A stretch of DNA of 64,000 nucleotides from UBA2199 sp964628035 (lineage in GTDB: Bacteria; Acidobacteriota; Aminicenantia; UBA2199). Under the pieces are notes generated by a model, which saw only the letters and a program-made list of their open reading frames with translations, did no database searches and was not told the origin of the DNA. Shown here piece by piece: positions 1 through 9,201 of the stretch (position 1 is the stretch's first letter; each line of letters begins with the position of its first letter). The stretch is taken from assembly GCA_964628035.1 (NCBI GenBank), contig CAZVPI010000004.1:99636-163635 (forward strand), in the 5' to 3' direction. The translations under genes and the position numbers were made by a program.

Positions 1-578
1 GTCGATCCGTCCACGACCGCCAGGACCGCCGAATCAGAGACCAAAGCCGCCTTGTGCCCGTCCCGGATCAGCTGGCAGGCCAGGGTGCCGCCGATGAACG
101 CCGTGCCCACCCGGTCCGTCTGTTCCTCCAATTCTTTCGGGATCGTGACGGCGAGCCCGAGCTGCTGCTGGCACAGGGACGCCGCGTACGCAGACTGCTT
201 GCGATAAAAGCCGCCGTCATAACAGCGCTGGAAAGCTTCCCTGGCCTCCACGTACTTTTTCCTGCCGTACAGGTCCGCGCCCTCGTTGTACAGCCTCGCC
301 CCCCGGGAGCCGTCGGCCGCGGCCTCCTTGGCCTCCGTCTCGTGGCGGACGAACTCGACGATCTCGATCCAGCCGCCGCCCCCTTCGAGCCCGTTCAGGT
401 AAACGACGTCCCCCGGGGAAAGAATCGCTGCCTTGTCCTTGCAGAAATAGGCGCTTTTCCCGGTCTTCACTGCCTTGCCGCGCCCGATGATCTTCTCGCC
501 TTCGGCAAGCGCGAATCCGCCGGCCGGTCCCAGCACCATCTCTCCCTTCGCGGTTTCTTTCACGACCACTTCGATCAT
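1..578 (-). CDS. Hypothetical TPR-like protein, 3' end cut by window edge
   Basis: An open frame runs from ATG at 578 to the left edge without a stop (192 codons visible). The start is chosen because AGGAGG lies 6 nt upstream; the ATG at 584 would touch the SD directly. Residues 1-80 look beta-rich (gly-rich turns such as LNGLEGGGGW), and residues about 100-145 form a TPR-like helical pair (GADLYGRKKYVEAREAF). No signal peptide. It follows the gene ending at 620 by 41 nt, so it is probably the last visible gene of a minus-strand operon starting near 2200. Function not recognised. Confidence 0.75.
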   Translation of the reverse strand, partial: MIEVVVKETAKGEMVLGPAGGFALAEGEKIIGRGKAVKTGKSAYFCKDKAAILSPGDVVYLNGLEGGGGWIEIVEFVRHETEAKEAAADGSRGARLYNEGADLYGRKKYVEAREAFQRCYDGGFYRKQSAYAASLCQQQLGLAVTIPKELEEQTDRVGTAFIGGTLACQLIRDGHKAALVSDSAVLAVVDGS

Positions 579-619
579 GCTCATCCTCCTTGCATAGGGT
601 TGCTTGGCCGGGGCGCGTC

Positions 620-1114
620 CTACCCGTTCGGCTCCCGGCAGGAAATCCCGTGCTTCCGGGCGGCAGCCTCGACCTCGTGCCACAGCAAGCGCACCATCCC
701 GTTCAGCCGGGGCAGGATGGCGATTCCCCGGCCGCCGGGAGCACTGGCCGCCTCTTCGAGGATCAGGCCGCGTTGCCGCATCCATTCCGGCACGCTGTCC
801 AGCTTCAAGGCGCGGATGGTGTCCAGGTAGGCTCGGCGGTCACGAGTCGACGAGGCAACCGTGCGTTGTCCGTCAGGGGCGGCTGTCTCGACGGCGCTGA
901 AGATCCGCTCGTTGTGATACCGTCGGTGCAGGGCGCAGTTGTTCCGCCACTCCTCGGCGCTCGACGTATCCGCAGTTTTGGAAGCTTCCTCCTTGACCGG
1001 AGCCCGGATTGGCTTCTCCGCCGGGCCGCGTGCCGCCGCAACGGCCAGCAGCAGGGCGTCGCACGCCGTTGCGACCGGCCGCGGCACCTTCCGCCCACTC
1101 GCGCTTTTTCTCAT
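620..1114 (-). CDS. Hypothetical protein, 164 aa
   Basis: Its start ATG overlaps the stop of the upstream lipoprotein gene by 4 nt (ATGA), which argues for translational coupling and for this being a real gene. The product is basic and has an alanine-rich N-terminus (residues 1-35) that could be a poor signal segment. The middle carries HRRYHNERIF and the C-terminal half is charged and probably helical. No known motif is recognised. It sits between a lipoprotein gene and a TPR-like gene and is likely co-transcribed with both. Confidence 0.55.
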   Translation of the reverse strand: MRKSASGRKVPRPVATACDALLLAVAAARGPAEKPIRAPVKEEASKTADTSSAEEWRNNCALHRRYHNERIFSAVETAAPDGQRTVASSTRDRRAYLDTIRALKLDSVPEWMRQRGLILEEAASAPGGRGIAILPRLNGMVRLLWHEVEAAARKHGISCREPNG

Positions 1115-1671
1115 TTTGCCCCGGCGGCGGAAAGCTCCAGGTTCTTCATCAGCGGGGCGGCGTAATAAAGGGTGACGTTGTTCACTTTCCTGGGCACGCC
1201 GAAGAGAATGCCGAAATAGGGTTTTTCGGCGCTGGCCCAGGAACGAGACATAGCCCCGGCCAGCATCCAGGAAGTCATCTTGATGTCCTTGGGGTCGGCC
1301 ACGCCCGAGGAGATGCCCACGCAGGCGCTGCGGGGTATGCCCGTTTCGTCCACGTAGCCCAGCGAGAAGTCGGAACTGTAATATTCCAGCGGATCGGGGC
1401 TCTTCAACTTGAGGACCATCATCAGGCCGCCCTCCTCCCCGCCTTTGTCCCAGTACACGGTGTTACCCGCAGCCGAATTCGACCGCTGCGAATCGACCCT
1501 CTCGATCGACTCGAGATCGAACGGCGAACCTCCTTTGCCGGCAGCCGCATTCGTCGGGGACTCCTCCGCCGGTGTCCGGCCAGCTTCGCCCGCGGGCTTG
1601 CCGCAGGACACCAGCAGCAGGGCGGCAAACAGGATCAGGGCCAGCCGCGCCATCTCGAATTTCCTGTTCAT
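1111..1671 (-). CDS. Hypothetical lipoprotein, 186 aa
   Basis: ATG at 1671 is preceded by AAGGAGG with 6-nt spacing. The N-terminus has a basic n-region, a hydrophobic stretch and lipobox LVSC with Cys at about residue 23, so the mature protein should be lipid-anchored. The next 40 residues are a Ser/Ala/Gly-rich linker; the remainder looks like a compact beta-rich domain (VYWDKG, LKLKSPDPLEYYSSDFSLGYVD). No catalytic motif is visible. The downstream gene overlaps by 4 nt. Role unknown. Confidence 0.75.
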   Translation of the reverse strand: MNRKFEMARLALILFAALLLVSCGKPAGEAGRTPAEESPTNAAAGKGGSPFDLESIERVDSQRSNSAAGNTVYWDKGGEEGGLMMVLKLKSPDPLEYYSSDFSLGYVDETGIPRSACVGISSGVADPKDIKMTSWMLAGAMSRSWASAEKPYFGILFGVPRKVNNVTLYYAAPLMKNLELSAAGAK

Positions 1672-1714
1672 GTCGAACCTCCTTGTGTTTTTTCTTCGAT
1701 CCTTATCCTGAGTT

Positions 1715-2005
1715 CTAGCCCCTCAGGAGCTTGCCTGAGATCCGCCGCTCGATCTCCACCTTCACGTCACAGGCAGGGCCGCGCAGCGAAGCATGAAACT
1801 TGAGCTTGGCTTCGGCGCACTCGGCTTTGGCCTTGTCCAGCTTCCCGGCCATGGCCAAAGCCCTCACCAGCTCCAAATGAAACTTCCCATCGCCCGGGCG
1901 GCTGTGGACCTGCCCCTGAAGCAAGGGGATGGGCTCGCCCGCCTGGCGCTTCCGTCGGTCAAGAAGCCCCCTGATGCCTTCCTTCTCATTTTTGAAGAGG
2001 CCCAG
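1715..2005 (-). CDS. Small TPR-like protein with probable CTG start, 96 aa
   Basis: The frame is open from a TGA inside the SD to the stop at 1715. The only start with a good ribosome site is CTG at 2005, six nt downstream of AAGGAGG; the next usable codon is an internal TTG at 1924 with no SD. The product starts MGLFKNEKEGIRGLLDRR and contains a TPR-like unit at residues about 40-65 (PGDGKFHLELVRALAMAGKLDKAKAE). It lies 43 nt upstream of the lipoprotein gene and is probably first in that operon. Function unknown. Confidence 0.6.
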   Translation of the reverse strand: MGLFKNEKEGIRGLLDRRKRQAGEPIPLLQGQVHSRPGDGKFHLELVRALAMAGKLDKAKAECAEAKLKFHASLRGPACDVKVEIERRISGKLLRG

Positions 2006-2177
2006 TTTTCACCTCCTTTTGCATACCAAGCACAAAGCAACGTACATGCCAAGTCGGCAAAAGGCGGCGGCCGAGATGGCCGGGACACGGTTCGCGTCTT
2101 CCCCCGTGCCGGAGCCGAGCCACTTCATCGAGGCTGATCACTGGACCGCGTGCCGCCCATGCCGACCCCACTTTTTC

Positions 2178-2204
2178 AATATAGCATAACCACTTTTGTT
2201 GCAA
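2178..2204 (-). promoter_or_regulatory. Candidate sigma70 promoter for the 2005-to-1 operon
   Basis: On the minus strand TTGCAA (2204-2199) and TATATT (2183-2178) are 15 nt apart; a shifted TCTTGC would give 17. About 170 nt of leader separate it from the CTG start at 2005. The spacing is not ideal, so this is only a candidate. Confidence 0.35.
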
Positions 2205-2671
2205 GACTCAACGCCCAGCTTCCTTGAGATCAGGGTTTGATGAAGCCATCGGGAAACACGAGGGGTGGAAGCCCGGCTATTTCCTGGCGTTCCATTCTCG
2301 GAGAGGGTCAAGGCGCTCGACAGGTCCGGCGCCTGGGATTGGGCCGAACTGGGGCGGCGATCCCCTGGAACTCGCCCCTGGCGGATCGAACACGAACCCG
2401 GTCATCACAAGGAAATGGAAGCCAGGGACATCTGGCCATGCAAAGACATGCGCATCCTCGATCCAGGAAGAAAGAGGCGCACGCCCTCCAGGAGGTGAGC
2501 GCGGTATGGTACGGAACGGCAGCCCCTGCAAAAACGGCAGTTGCATTCACCGGAAGTCATGAGTCATACCCGGGGGAGTATCATTCCCTGACGGAGACGG
2601 CAGGCCGTTCGCAACATTCAGCAGAACGATTGTCTTTTCTTTACGGACGCGTTTGGCACGGAGGGTGCTTC
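2205..2671. other. Stretch without a supported gene
   Basis: Frames here are open on both strands only because GC content is high; none has an SD site, a recognisable motif or a convincing composition. No inverted repeat or heptamer array was seen. Confidence 0.5.
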
Positions 2672-2860
2672 ATGCTTCTTACAAACAGGAGGTGGTCCGT
2701 GCGTCTGGTCGTCCTGACGCCCTTCCTGGATATCCTGGCGGGTTGCTTTTCAAAAGAGGCCGTGGTAGTATCCGCCACGGGCTTGAACGGAAGACGGGAG
2801 ATCGTCGGCATCCAGGGCATGGGCGCGGACGGCGAACAGCTCGCATCCGACACGCCCTGA
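2672..2860 (+). CDS. Small putative lipoprotein, 62 aa
   Basis: ATG at 2672 follows GGAGGG with 7-nt spacing. The N-terminus MLLTNRRWSVRLVVLTPF is a typical basic-plus-hydrophobic signal, ending in lipobox LAGC with Cys near residue 25. The mature part is only about 38 residues, so this may be a small lipoprotein or the 5' remnant of a larger one. The HEAT-repeat gene begins 29 nt downstream. Homology not recognised. Confidence 0.45.
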   Translation: MLLTNRRWSVRLVVLTPFLDILAGCFSKEAVVVSATGLNGRREIVGIQGMGADGEQLASDTP

Positions 2861-2889
2861 GCCCGGATGCGCCGCCAAGAAATCAGAGA

Positions 2890-3732
2890 ATGGAGATCCT
2901 GAAGCGATTCTTCGGAAAAAAGCCGGACCATGAACCCCGGCAAGCTGGAGGCCCGGAGTCGGCCGCATCCTGGATCAAAAGCTTGAGCCTGAAAGCCTCG
3001 GGAATTGACTTGCTCCATCCGAATAAGGAAAAGGCGATCCGGGCGCTCGAGGAAATGGGAGCCGCCGCGTTGAAACCCCTGGTACAAGCGCTTGCGCATG
3101 CCGATGACGAGGCGAAAACGTCGATCATCCATCTTCTCGGCCGCATGAAGGGTGAGCGGACAGCCGTCCTGGCCATTGCGGAACAGCTCAGGAGTCGCAG
3201 CATCCTCGTCCGACATGGGGCGATTTCCGCCTTGGAGGGGTTTGCGGACAAGGAATTGGCCGATGCCGAGGTCATGGAACGCCTGAAGGCCGCCGGCGGC
3301 GACAAAGAGATGGAGATCCGAAAAAAAGCCAGGGCGCTTTTGGCAAGACTGAACGTCCAAATGGAGGAAGTCCCATGGCATTCGGGAGCGGAGGGCTGGG
3401 AAGAGATCGCCAGAGCGTTCATCGAGGCGGAGATCGGCAAGAAAAACCCGGATTTTAGGGGGCTGGACAAGCAATTGCAACATGTCAGCGATGCGGAGAA
3501 GCACGGCGCATGGGCTCGTGTGGCCGGAGCCCTGGACAGAATTGACAAAGTCAAATCGATGCGCTGCTATTTGGAAGCCCTCCATCACAATCCGATTCCC
3601 AATTCCGTGGCCTGGCATTGGATTGACGGCCATTATGACAAAGAAATGAACATCCTGCCGCCGGGCAGTCCCAGAACTTGGAAAACGGTCGAGGAGATTC
3701 GGCGCACATACGGGCCGATCAGTGAAGAATAA
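2890..3732 (+). CDS. HEAT-repeat protein, 280 aa
   Basis: The start at ATG 2890 is preferred to further upstream codons because the protein pattern begins at MEILKRFFGKK. Residues about 40-160 are three or four HEAT-like helical pairs (AIRALEEMGAAALKPLVQAL, VRHGAISALEGFAD, IRKKARALLARL). The C-terminal 100 residues (GWEEIARAFIEAEIGK to RTYGPISEE) are not recognised. There is no signal peptide, so it is probably cytoplasmic. HEAT proteins are scaffolds or PBS-lyase-like binders; no substrate can be named. Codon use is less GC-biased than that of the neighbours. Confidence 0.75.
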   Translation: MEILKRFFGKKPDHEPRQAGGPESAASWIKSLSLKASGIDLLHPNKEKAIRALEEMGAAALKPLVQALAHADDEAKTSIIHLLGRMKGERTAVLAIAEQLRSRSILVRHGAISALEGFADKELADAEVMERLKAAGGDKEMEIRKKARALLARLNVQMEEVPWHSGAEGWEEIARAFIEAEIGKKNPDFRGLDKQLQHVSDAEKHGAWARVAGALDRIDKVKSMRCYLEALHHNPIPNSVAWHWIDGHYDKEMNILPPGSPRTWKTVEEIRRTYGPISEE

Positions 3733-4177
3733 GACAAGGAATCAAGAGGGCAGGTCCCCAGCTGGTTGATCGGAACCGGTCCCGGCGTCGTCCCCCGGCA
3801 ACGCAGATTGGTTTTCTCCGATCCAGCCTGTCGTGCCGCTTTTTCATGCGATAGAGTAGGGACAGGGCTGATCTAGAATGAGTGCGGCTAGAAGCGCGCC
3901 GGCCGGCAAGGTGCGGGCGTTATTGGGAAACGGGCGATACCAGTGGACAAAGCCACGGAACAGCGAAAAGAAAAGGCGGTCGGCCGCTGCTGGTATCCGC
4001 TCTCGCTGGCCAGGCTGCAGAAGGGGCCAGGCTCAAGGTGCTGGTCGATCCCCGGCGCCCGAAACAGGCCATGTTCCCGGACGACGAGCGTAAATTCGGG
4101 AGCGGTTGCCGATGACAGCGGTCCCGGCGACCCGGCTGCCCAGCCAGGATCGCCAGCCTGCCCCCCGTTTTTCATGA
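3733..4177. other. Stretch without a supported gene
   Basis: Short frames such as 3882-4115 (+) exist but have no SD, no motif and no match to a recognised family. No heptamer array. It could hold decayed coding sequence, but nothing can be assigned. Confidence 0.45.
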
Positions 4178-4212
4178 GGAACGGAGGCGAGGCTTGTTTT
4201 TTCCTCCGTTCC
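4178..4212. repeat. Perfect 10-bp inverted repeat upstream of greA
   Basis: GGAACGGAGG (4178-4187) and CCTCCGTTCC (4203-4212) are exact complements around a 15-nt loop that ends in a T-run. It lies 62 nt upstream of greA and could be a terminator-like or attenuating hairpin in the leader. Confidence 0.5.
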
Positions 4213-4274
4213 ATTGTATCCTTCGTCATAGGATTGCCGGTGATTTTTCACTCGTACCCGAGAGGCGGTTGCCC

Positions 4275-4763
4275 ATGACGGACGTCATCAAGGACAAGAA
4301 GGAAGCCATCCAGCAGGAGATCGAGAAGCTCCGCCACGAGTACCAGGTCGAGCTGCCCAGGCGCATCGCCGAGGCGCGCGGCCAGGGCGACCTCAGCGAG
4401 AACGCCGAATTCCATGCCGCGCGCGAGCAGCAGGGGCTGGTCCAGGCGCGTATCGCCCAGCTGACCCGCTACCTGAGCCAGCTCAGCGAGGCGGCGGCCG
4501 CCCCGGTCGACGAAAAGAGGATCGGCCTGGGCTCGGTGGTGGTGCTGCTCGACCGCGGCAGCAACACCCGCAGCGAGTATACCCTCGTTCATCCGGTCGA
4601 GGCCGGCGTCGACGGGGACAAGATCTCCATCCGCTCGCCGGTGGGCGCGGCGCTGCTGGACCGCACGGCCGGCGAGGAGGTGGTCGTCACCGTCCCGGCC
4701 GGCGAAAAAAGGCTGTTCATCGAGAAGGTCACCACCCTGCAGGGCCACGTCACCACTGCGTGA
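4275..4763 (+). CDS. greA: Transcription elongation factor GreA
   Basis: 162 aa, normal GreA length. Residues 1-75 are the antiparallel coiled coil that enters the RNA polymerase secondary channel; the tip carries the family signature GDLSENAEF, with the acidic pair D39/E42 that stimulates transcript cleavage by backtracked polymerase. Residues 85-162 are the FKBP-like C-terminal domain (GSVVVLLD, YTLVHPVEA, ISIRSPVGAALLDR). ATG 4275 is chosen because the domain starts directly there; the SD is weak (AGGCGG). Single gene with its own leader, containing the inverted repeat at 4178-4212. Confidence 0.95.
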   Translation: MTDVIKDKKEAIQQEIEKLRHEYQVELPRRIAEARGQGDLSENAEFHAAREQQGLVQARIAQLTRYLSQLSEAAAAPVDEKRIGLGSVVVLLDRGSNTRSEYTLVHPVEAGVDGDKISIRSPVGAALLDRTAGEEVVVTVPAGEKRLFIEKVTTLQGHVTTA

Positions 4764-4786
4764 AGGGGGACGGATTGTGAAAATGT

Positions 4787-4814
4787 GAAAAGGATCGTTT
4801 TGGCGGTCCTTTTC
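4787..4814 (+). terminator. Weak hairpin after greA
   Basis: GAAAAGGA (4787-4794) pairs with TCCTTTTC (4807-4814) around a 12-nt loop. The stem is AT-rich and lacks a following T-run, so termination is only a guess. Confidence 0.3.
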
Positions 4815-5055
4815 CCTGAAGCCCTTTCATCCGCTGTATCTGCAGAACCTTCGGACTCAACCCTCTTGGTTGCCTGACAAGGCAGGCCATTGCACAATTT
4901 CACGATTCCCGGGCCGTGAGTGGGATTCCGGATGGTGAGCCAGTAAAGAGAAAAGCTCAAAGAATCGGTCCGCTGTTTATGCGAATCAAGAATCCAGGCA
5001 TCCCGGTTACTTCTGGCTCTATCGTTCCCCCCGCACGCACCATCCCTGCCACTCC

Positions 5056-5973
5056 TTATTTGCGCGCCAGGAACCGCTCGATGGCCGGGAAATACTCGTC
5101 CGGCTTCTCCACGTGCACGAAATGGCCGCTCTCCCCGACGATGCGCAGCTCGGCGTTTGGCAGCGCGTGCGCCATGCGCTCCACGGCGGCGGTGGGGATG
5201 GGGTCGTGGGCGCCATGGATGATCAGCACCGGGCAGACGATCCCCTTCATCATGCCGTACAGGTCGAAATCCATGAGAACCGGGCCGAACATGGCCGAAC
5301 TGGCAAAAAATTTTTCCACCCGCGGGCCGTCGAAGTAGGCCAGCTTCTCCAGATCCTGCCTGCCGGCGTCGAAGTAATAGGCCTTGAACCTCAGGTCCAT
5401 CCATTTCCGGCACAGGAGCGGGTCGGAGGCCAGCGCCGGGTCCTTGCCGTAACCGGCCAGCGTCTCCTTGTCCTCCGGGGTCAGCCGCTCCAGGATCGTT
5501 CTCTGGAAGGCCGGCAGGTACTCGCTGCTGCCGGGCGCCGGCTCCAGCAGCAGCAGCTTCTTCACGTGCTGCGGATACTTGGCCGCATAGTGGACGGCGA
5601 TGACGGCGCCCCAGGACTGCCCGGCCAGGTCGACGGCCCCGGGTGCGAACGCCCGGCGCACCCCCTCCAGCTCCTCCACCAGCTCCGCGACGCCGGCCTT
5701 TTCGCCCTCGCGGAATCCGTCGGAGAGTCCGCTGCCCATCTGGTCATAGAAAACGAGCCGGCGGCCGGACGCCAGCCGGAGGAAGGGCTTGAACAGGTAG
5801 TCGTGGGCCAGCCCCGGTCCGCCGTGAACGATGAGCAGCGGCTCCCCCGTGCCGACGGCGCGGCAGTAGGTTCCCCGGCCGTTGATCCGCTTGACGCCGG
5901 CGTAGTCCTGCGCCGCCAGGGAGGCGAGGCTGGCCGCGAGCAAAAGCGCTCCCAAAAGACTGATTCTCTTCAT
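5056..5973 (-). CDS. Secreted alpha/beta hydrolase, proline iminopeptidase-like
   Basis: 305 aa. ATG 5973 has AAGGAGG 4 nt upstream. Residues 1-21 are a signal peptide ending SLAAQ. The fold signatures are present: oxyanion motif HGGPG at 50-54, YDQMGSGLS at 76-84, nucleophile elbow GQSWG with Ser120, acid in HGAHDPIP and catalytic His in SGHFVH. The HGGPG and GQSWG pair is typical of peptidase family S33 (prolyl aminopeptidase) and related hydrolases. Exact substrate unknown; export suggests an extracytoplasmic peptide or ester. Single gene, 62 nt downstream of the kinase gene on the same strand. Confidence 0.85.
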   Translation of the reverse strand: MKRISLLGALLLAASLASLAAQDYAGVKRINGRGTYCRAVGTGEPLLIVHGGPGLAHDYLFKPFLRLASGRRLVFYDQMGSGLSDGFREGEKAGVAELVEELEGVRRAFAPGAVDLAGQSWGAVIAVHYAAKYPQHVKKLLLLEPAPGSSEYLPAFQRTILERLTPEDKETLAGYGKDPALASDPLLCRKWMDLRFKAYYFDAGRQDLEKLAYFDGPRVEKFFASSAMFGPVLMDFDLYGMMKGIVCPVLIIHGAHDPIPTAAVERMAHALPNAELRIVGESGHFVHVEKPDEYFPAIERFLARK

Positions 5974-6035
5974 GGAGCCTCCTTTCACAGGAAATCTACT
6001 ACGCGGCGCGGGGCGCGAGGGTTGCGGCGCGTCCC

Positions 6036-8117
6036 TCAGGAACCGCTCCCGGGCCGCCGCGGGTCGGAATCCAGGATCTCGCGGATCTTCAGCGACAGCT
6101 GCTCGAGGGCGAACGGCTTCTGCAGGAAACCGTTGCAGCCGCGGTCCATGATGCCCTGCGCCTCGCCGTTGAGGCTGTAGCCGCTGGACAGCAGGATCTT
6201 CACCACCGGTTCCATCGCGCGCAGGCGTTCGAAGATCCGCGCCCCCGACATCCCCGGCATGACCATGTCCAGGATGACCAGATCGATCGCGCCCCGCTTC
6301 TCGGCGAAGATCGCGACCGCCTCGCGGCCGCTGCCGGCGGTGAGGACGGTGTATCCCAGCGACTCCAGCAGCTCGCGGTTCAGTTCGCGCAGCGCGTCCT
6401 CGTCCTCCACCAGCAGCAGGGTCTCCGTGCCGCGGACGACGCGGGCCTGCGCCGGCTCCTCCTTCACCGCGGCCTTGTCCGAGGCGGGCAGGTACAGGGT
6501 GAAGGTCGCCCCGCGCCCCGGCTCGCTGTAGACGTTGATCATGCCCCGGTGGCCCTTGACGATGCCGTAGACCGAGGCCAGCCCCAGCCCGGTGCCGCGG
6601 CCCAGCTCCTTGGTGGTGAAGAAGGGCTCGAAGACGCGCAGCCGCGTCGGTTCGTCCATGCCGCTCCCGGTGTCGGTGACGGTCGTCTTCACGTAGCGCC
6701 CCGGTTTCACCGAGAACGGCAGCGGCTCCGTCTGCTGCAGCACGAGGTTTTCCGTCGCCACGAAGATGTCCCCGCCGGCGGGCATCGCCTGCCAGGCGTT
6801 GACGAAAAGGTTCAGGAACACCTGCTCCATCTGCCCGCGGTCCGCCTCCACGCTCCACACCCCGGGGCCGGGCTTGAGATGGAGGGTGATCTCCCTCCGC
6901 GTCCGGCCGAACAGGTCGGCGGTGCGCCGGATGACCTCGTCCAGGTCGATGGCCTTCAGCTCGCAGCGCCCGCCGCGGGCGAACGCTAGAAGCTGGCCCG
7001 TCAGCTGCGCGCCGCTCTGCACGTGGGCCTCGATCTGGCGCAGGCGCTGCCGCGCGGCGGCGTCCGCCGCGAGGCTCATGCCGGCCAGGGAAACATGGCC
7101 CTGGATCGCCGCCAGCAGGTTGTTGAAGTCGTGGGCGATGCCCCCGGCCAGCGTGCCGATGGCCTCCATCTTCTCCGCCCATTGCAGGCGCTTCTGCAGG
7201 ACGCGGTTTTCCTCCTCGGCCTGCTTGCGCTCGCTGATGTCGAGGATGATGCCGACATAGCGGCTTCCTTGCGGCGTGGCCTTGCGGATGGTGTAATCGT
7301 GAAACCACTTGTAGGCGCCGTCGCGGCACAGCCAGCGGTACTCCAGGACGATCTCCTCGCGGGCGGACGGCTCGCGATAGGCGGCCAGCACCCGCTCGCG
7401 GTCCTCGGCGTGCAGGCGCTTCCTCCAGAAGTCCGGCTCGCCAAGGTACTGCGCCGGCGTGTACCCGGTGACCTTCTCCACGTCGCCGCTGATCCAGTCG
7501 GCATCGACGCCGGGATCGACCGGCGAGGTGAAGATGGCGACGGGCAGGGTGGCCAGGACCAGCTGCAGCCGCTCCTCGCTCTGGCGCAGCGCCTCCAGCG
7601 CCGCCTGCCTTTGCGACTCCGCCTGCCTGCGCTCGCTGACGTCCTCGACCATCCCGTCGTAGTAGCGCACGGCGCCGTCCCGGCCGCGAACGGCCACGGC
7701 GCTCTCGCGCAGGAAGATGACGGAGCCGTCCCGCCGCGTCCACGCCGACTCGAAGCCCCGCACGCGGCCGTCGCGGTTGATCGCCTCCAGGAAGCGGGCG
7801 CGGGGATGGCAGGGCTCGAACCCGTCCACCCCCAGGTTGCGGCCGGAGAGCTCGGCGAAAGACGAGTAGCCGAGCATGCGCACCAGGGCGGGATTGGCCA
7901 GCAGGATCCGGCCGTCGGGCGTGGTCCGGTAGATGCCGAGCGCCGAGTTCTCGACCAGGGCGCGGAAGTGATCGGCGTCCGCCGGCGGCGCCTCCGGCTT
8001 CGCAAGCGGACGCGCGCGAGCGTTCGGGCACCGCGAAGGCGCCGGCCCGCCCGCTCCCTTCATCGGCGCCGCGGGGCGTGCGCGGGCACGCGATATCCGG
8101 CTCTTTCGTCTCGGCAT
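6036..8117 (-). CDS. PAS-PAS hybrid sensor histidine kinase with C-terminal receiver
   Basis: 693 aa, no membrane segments, so a cytoplasmic sensor. A basic linker (1-45) precedes PAS1 (about 50-165), PAS2 (180-300), HisKA with phospho-acceptor H329 in GGIAHDFNN, the HATPase with N-box N440, DTGSGM 482-487, FFTTKELG 499-506 and GTGLGLA 508-514, and a receiver domain with D617 (VILDMVMPG) and K667. This is the NtrB-like HPK4 class often found fused to a REC domain. ATG 8117 is used; in-frame TTG and GTG codons a few residues upstream sit closer to AGGAGG and are possible. No partner regulator lies beside it. Confidence 0.9.
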   Translation of the reverse strand: MPRRKSRISRARARPAAPMKGAGGPAPSRCPNARARPLAKPEAPPADADHFRALVENSALGIYRTTPDGRILLANPALVRMLGYSSFAELSGRNLGVDGFEPCHPRARFLEAINRDGRVRGFESAWTRRDGSVIFLRESAVAVRGRDGAVRYYDGMVEDVSERRQAESQRQAALEALRQSEERLQLVLATLPVAIFTSPVDPGVDADWISGDVEKVTGYTPAQYLGEPDFWRKRLHAEDRERVLAAYREPSAREEIVLEYRWLCRDGAYKWFHDYTIRKATPQGSRYVGIILDISERKQAEEENRVLQKRLQWAEKMEAIGTLAGGIAHDFNNLLAAIQGHVSLAGMSLAADAAARQRLRQIEAHVQSGAQLTGQLLAFARGGRCELKAIDLDEVIRRTADLFGRTRREITLHLKPGPGVWSVEADRGQMEQVFLNLFVNAWQAMPAGGDIFVATENLVLQQTEPLPFSVKPGRYVKTTVTDTGSGMDEPTRLRVFEPFFTTKELGRGTGLGLASVYGIVKGHRGMINVYSEPGRGATFTLYLPASDKAAVKEEPAQARVVRGTETLLLVEDEDALRELNRELLESLGYTVLTAGSGREAVAIFAEKRGAIDLVILDMVMPGMSGARIFERLRAMEPVVKILLSSGYSLNGEAQGIMDRGCNGFLQKPFALEQLSLKIREILDSDPRRPGSGS

Positions 8118-8443
8118 CGGCAAGGGCACCTCCTGCGGCGTCGGCGGCCTGGCGGCTGGGATGATATCATGTTTGCCGGTCGTTCCCAAGCCCTCGGGGA
8201 CGGAAGGAAAACCATCACGCCGTTCCGACCCGCCGCATCGACCGCCACCGCCGGAGGCTGCCTGTGCCGCCCACGAAAAGCCGCTGGGCATTGATGTGCG
8301 GCCCCCGCCTCCTACACGTTCCCACGTCACCGCTTGCCTCAAGCCGGCGCGGCAGCCGGACTGCGATTGTCCGGGCTGCGGCGACTCCCGATTGGCAAAA
8401 TTGCCAGCACCGTCGCCGCCCCCCATAATGCTTCCTGAGATGC
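8118..8443. other. Gap between kinase gene and gene remnant
   Basis: No gene is supported. Composition is GC-rich and frames lack motifs. The kinase promoter should lie in the first 100 nt, but no clear -35/-10 pair was found. Confidence 0.4.
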
Positions 8444-8765
8444 GAGCGGGCAACAGAAGACGACGTTCCGCGTCAGCAACGAGAGCGGCTCCTGGCCGCA
8501 ATCGCCGTTGGCCGTCCCCTGGCGCATGCGCATCGAGCGCCGGGAACCTTACGAGATCGTCGCCACGAAAGAGGGGATCCTGCAGCTCACGCCGGAGCGG
8601 CCGGCACTCGACCTGGATGTGACCATCGATCTGGGCAAAAACACGAACGGGATATTCCAATGCAGCGTCTGGATCGATCCCGACCGCGCACTGCCCATCC
8701 CCGAAGACCTGCGCCGCGGCCTGTCCAGCGACCGCCTGTTCCTGGTCAAGCGCTGCGGGAACTGA
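8444..8765 (+). pseudogene. C-terminal gene remnant, unknown family
   Basis: After an in-frame TGA near 8440 the frame stays open to 8765 and reads like a real protein: FRVSNESGSWPQSPLAVP, VATKEGILQLTPERPALDLDV, LGKNTNGIFQCSVWIDPDRALP. No ATG or SD precedes it; the only starts are TTG 8508 and an internal ATG at 8523. It therefore looks like the 3' part of a gene that lost its beginning. Family not recognised. Confidence 0.4.
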
Positions 8766-8922
8766 AGGGTCCGTAGGAGCACGGTGCCTTCCATCTTGTA
8801 AACTCGGCCCGTGAAGCGCAGGGATTCGCGTGCCGCCCCCCGGAAACGCAGAAACGTCAATCGTGCGGACCACGGCGGAGGAACTTTCGGCGGCAAGGGG
8901 CCGTTCTGCTGCTGCAAGAGAC

Positions 8923-9183
8923 CTAGGACCGATCGCTCAGAAGTTTGTCCAGCATGGCCTGGCCGCTCTTGTTTTTCGGGTTCAGCTCGAGCGACTTGCG
9001 GCAGCTGGCGATGGCCTTCTCCGTCTGCCCCGACTTGGCCGCCGCCTCCCCGAGGCTGTCCCAGGCGTTCCATGAATCGGGATAGAGGCGGGCGGTTGTT
9101 CCGAATTCATCGAGGGCGGGATCGAGGCGGTTCTGCTGCAGCAGCCTGTAGCCGAGGGCGTTGAAATCGGCTTTGTCGAACAC
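8923..9183 (-). pseudogene. Detached TPR tail, 86 aa
   Basis: From GTG 9183 the frame encodes a TPR module (FNALGYRLLQQNRLDPALDEF, SWNAWDSLGEAAAKSGQTEKAI, CRKSLELNP). This module is commonly the C-terminal tail of secreted hydrolases. It is in the same frame as the S41 gene upstream, separated only by TAA at 9204-9202 and six codons, and has no SD of its own. It is therefore probably the tail of the same ancestral gene cut off by a nonsense change. An independent small TPR protein is less likely. Confidence 0.55.
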
Positions 9184-9201
9184 CGGGCGGCCCTGGCGAT
9201 G

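Noticed and set aside
3878..4278. Several overlapping 70-110 residue frames upstream of greA
   Set aside because: No SD, no domain, no consistent codon bias; nothing supports a gene.
5056..8031. A single 991-residue frame spanning the hydrolase and kinase genes
   Set aside because: The hydrolase frame is open by chance through the kinase gene. The kinase motifs lie in another frame and each gene has its own start.
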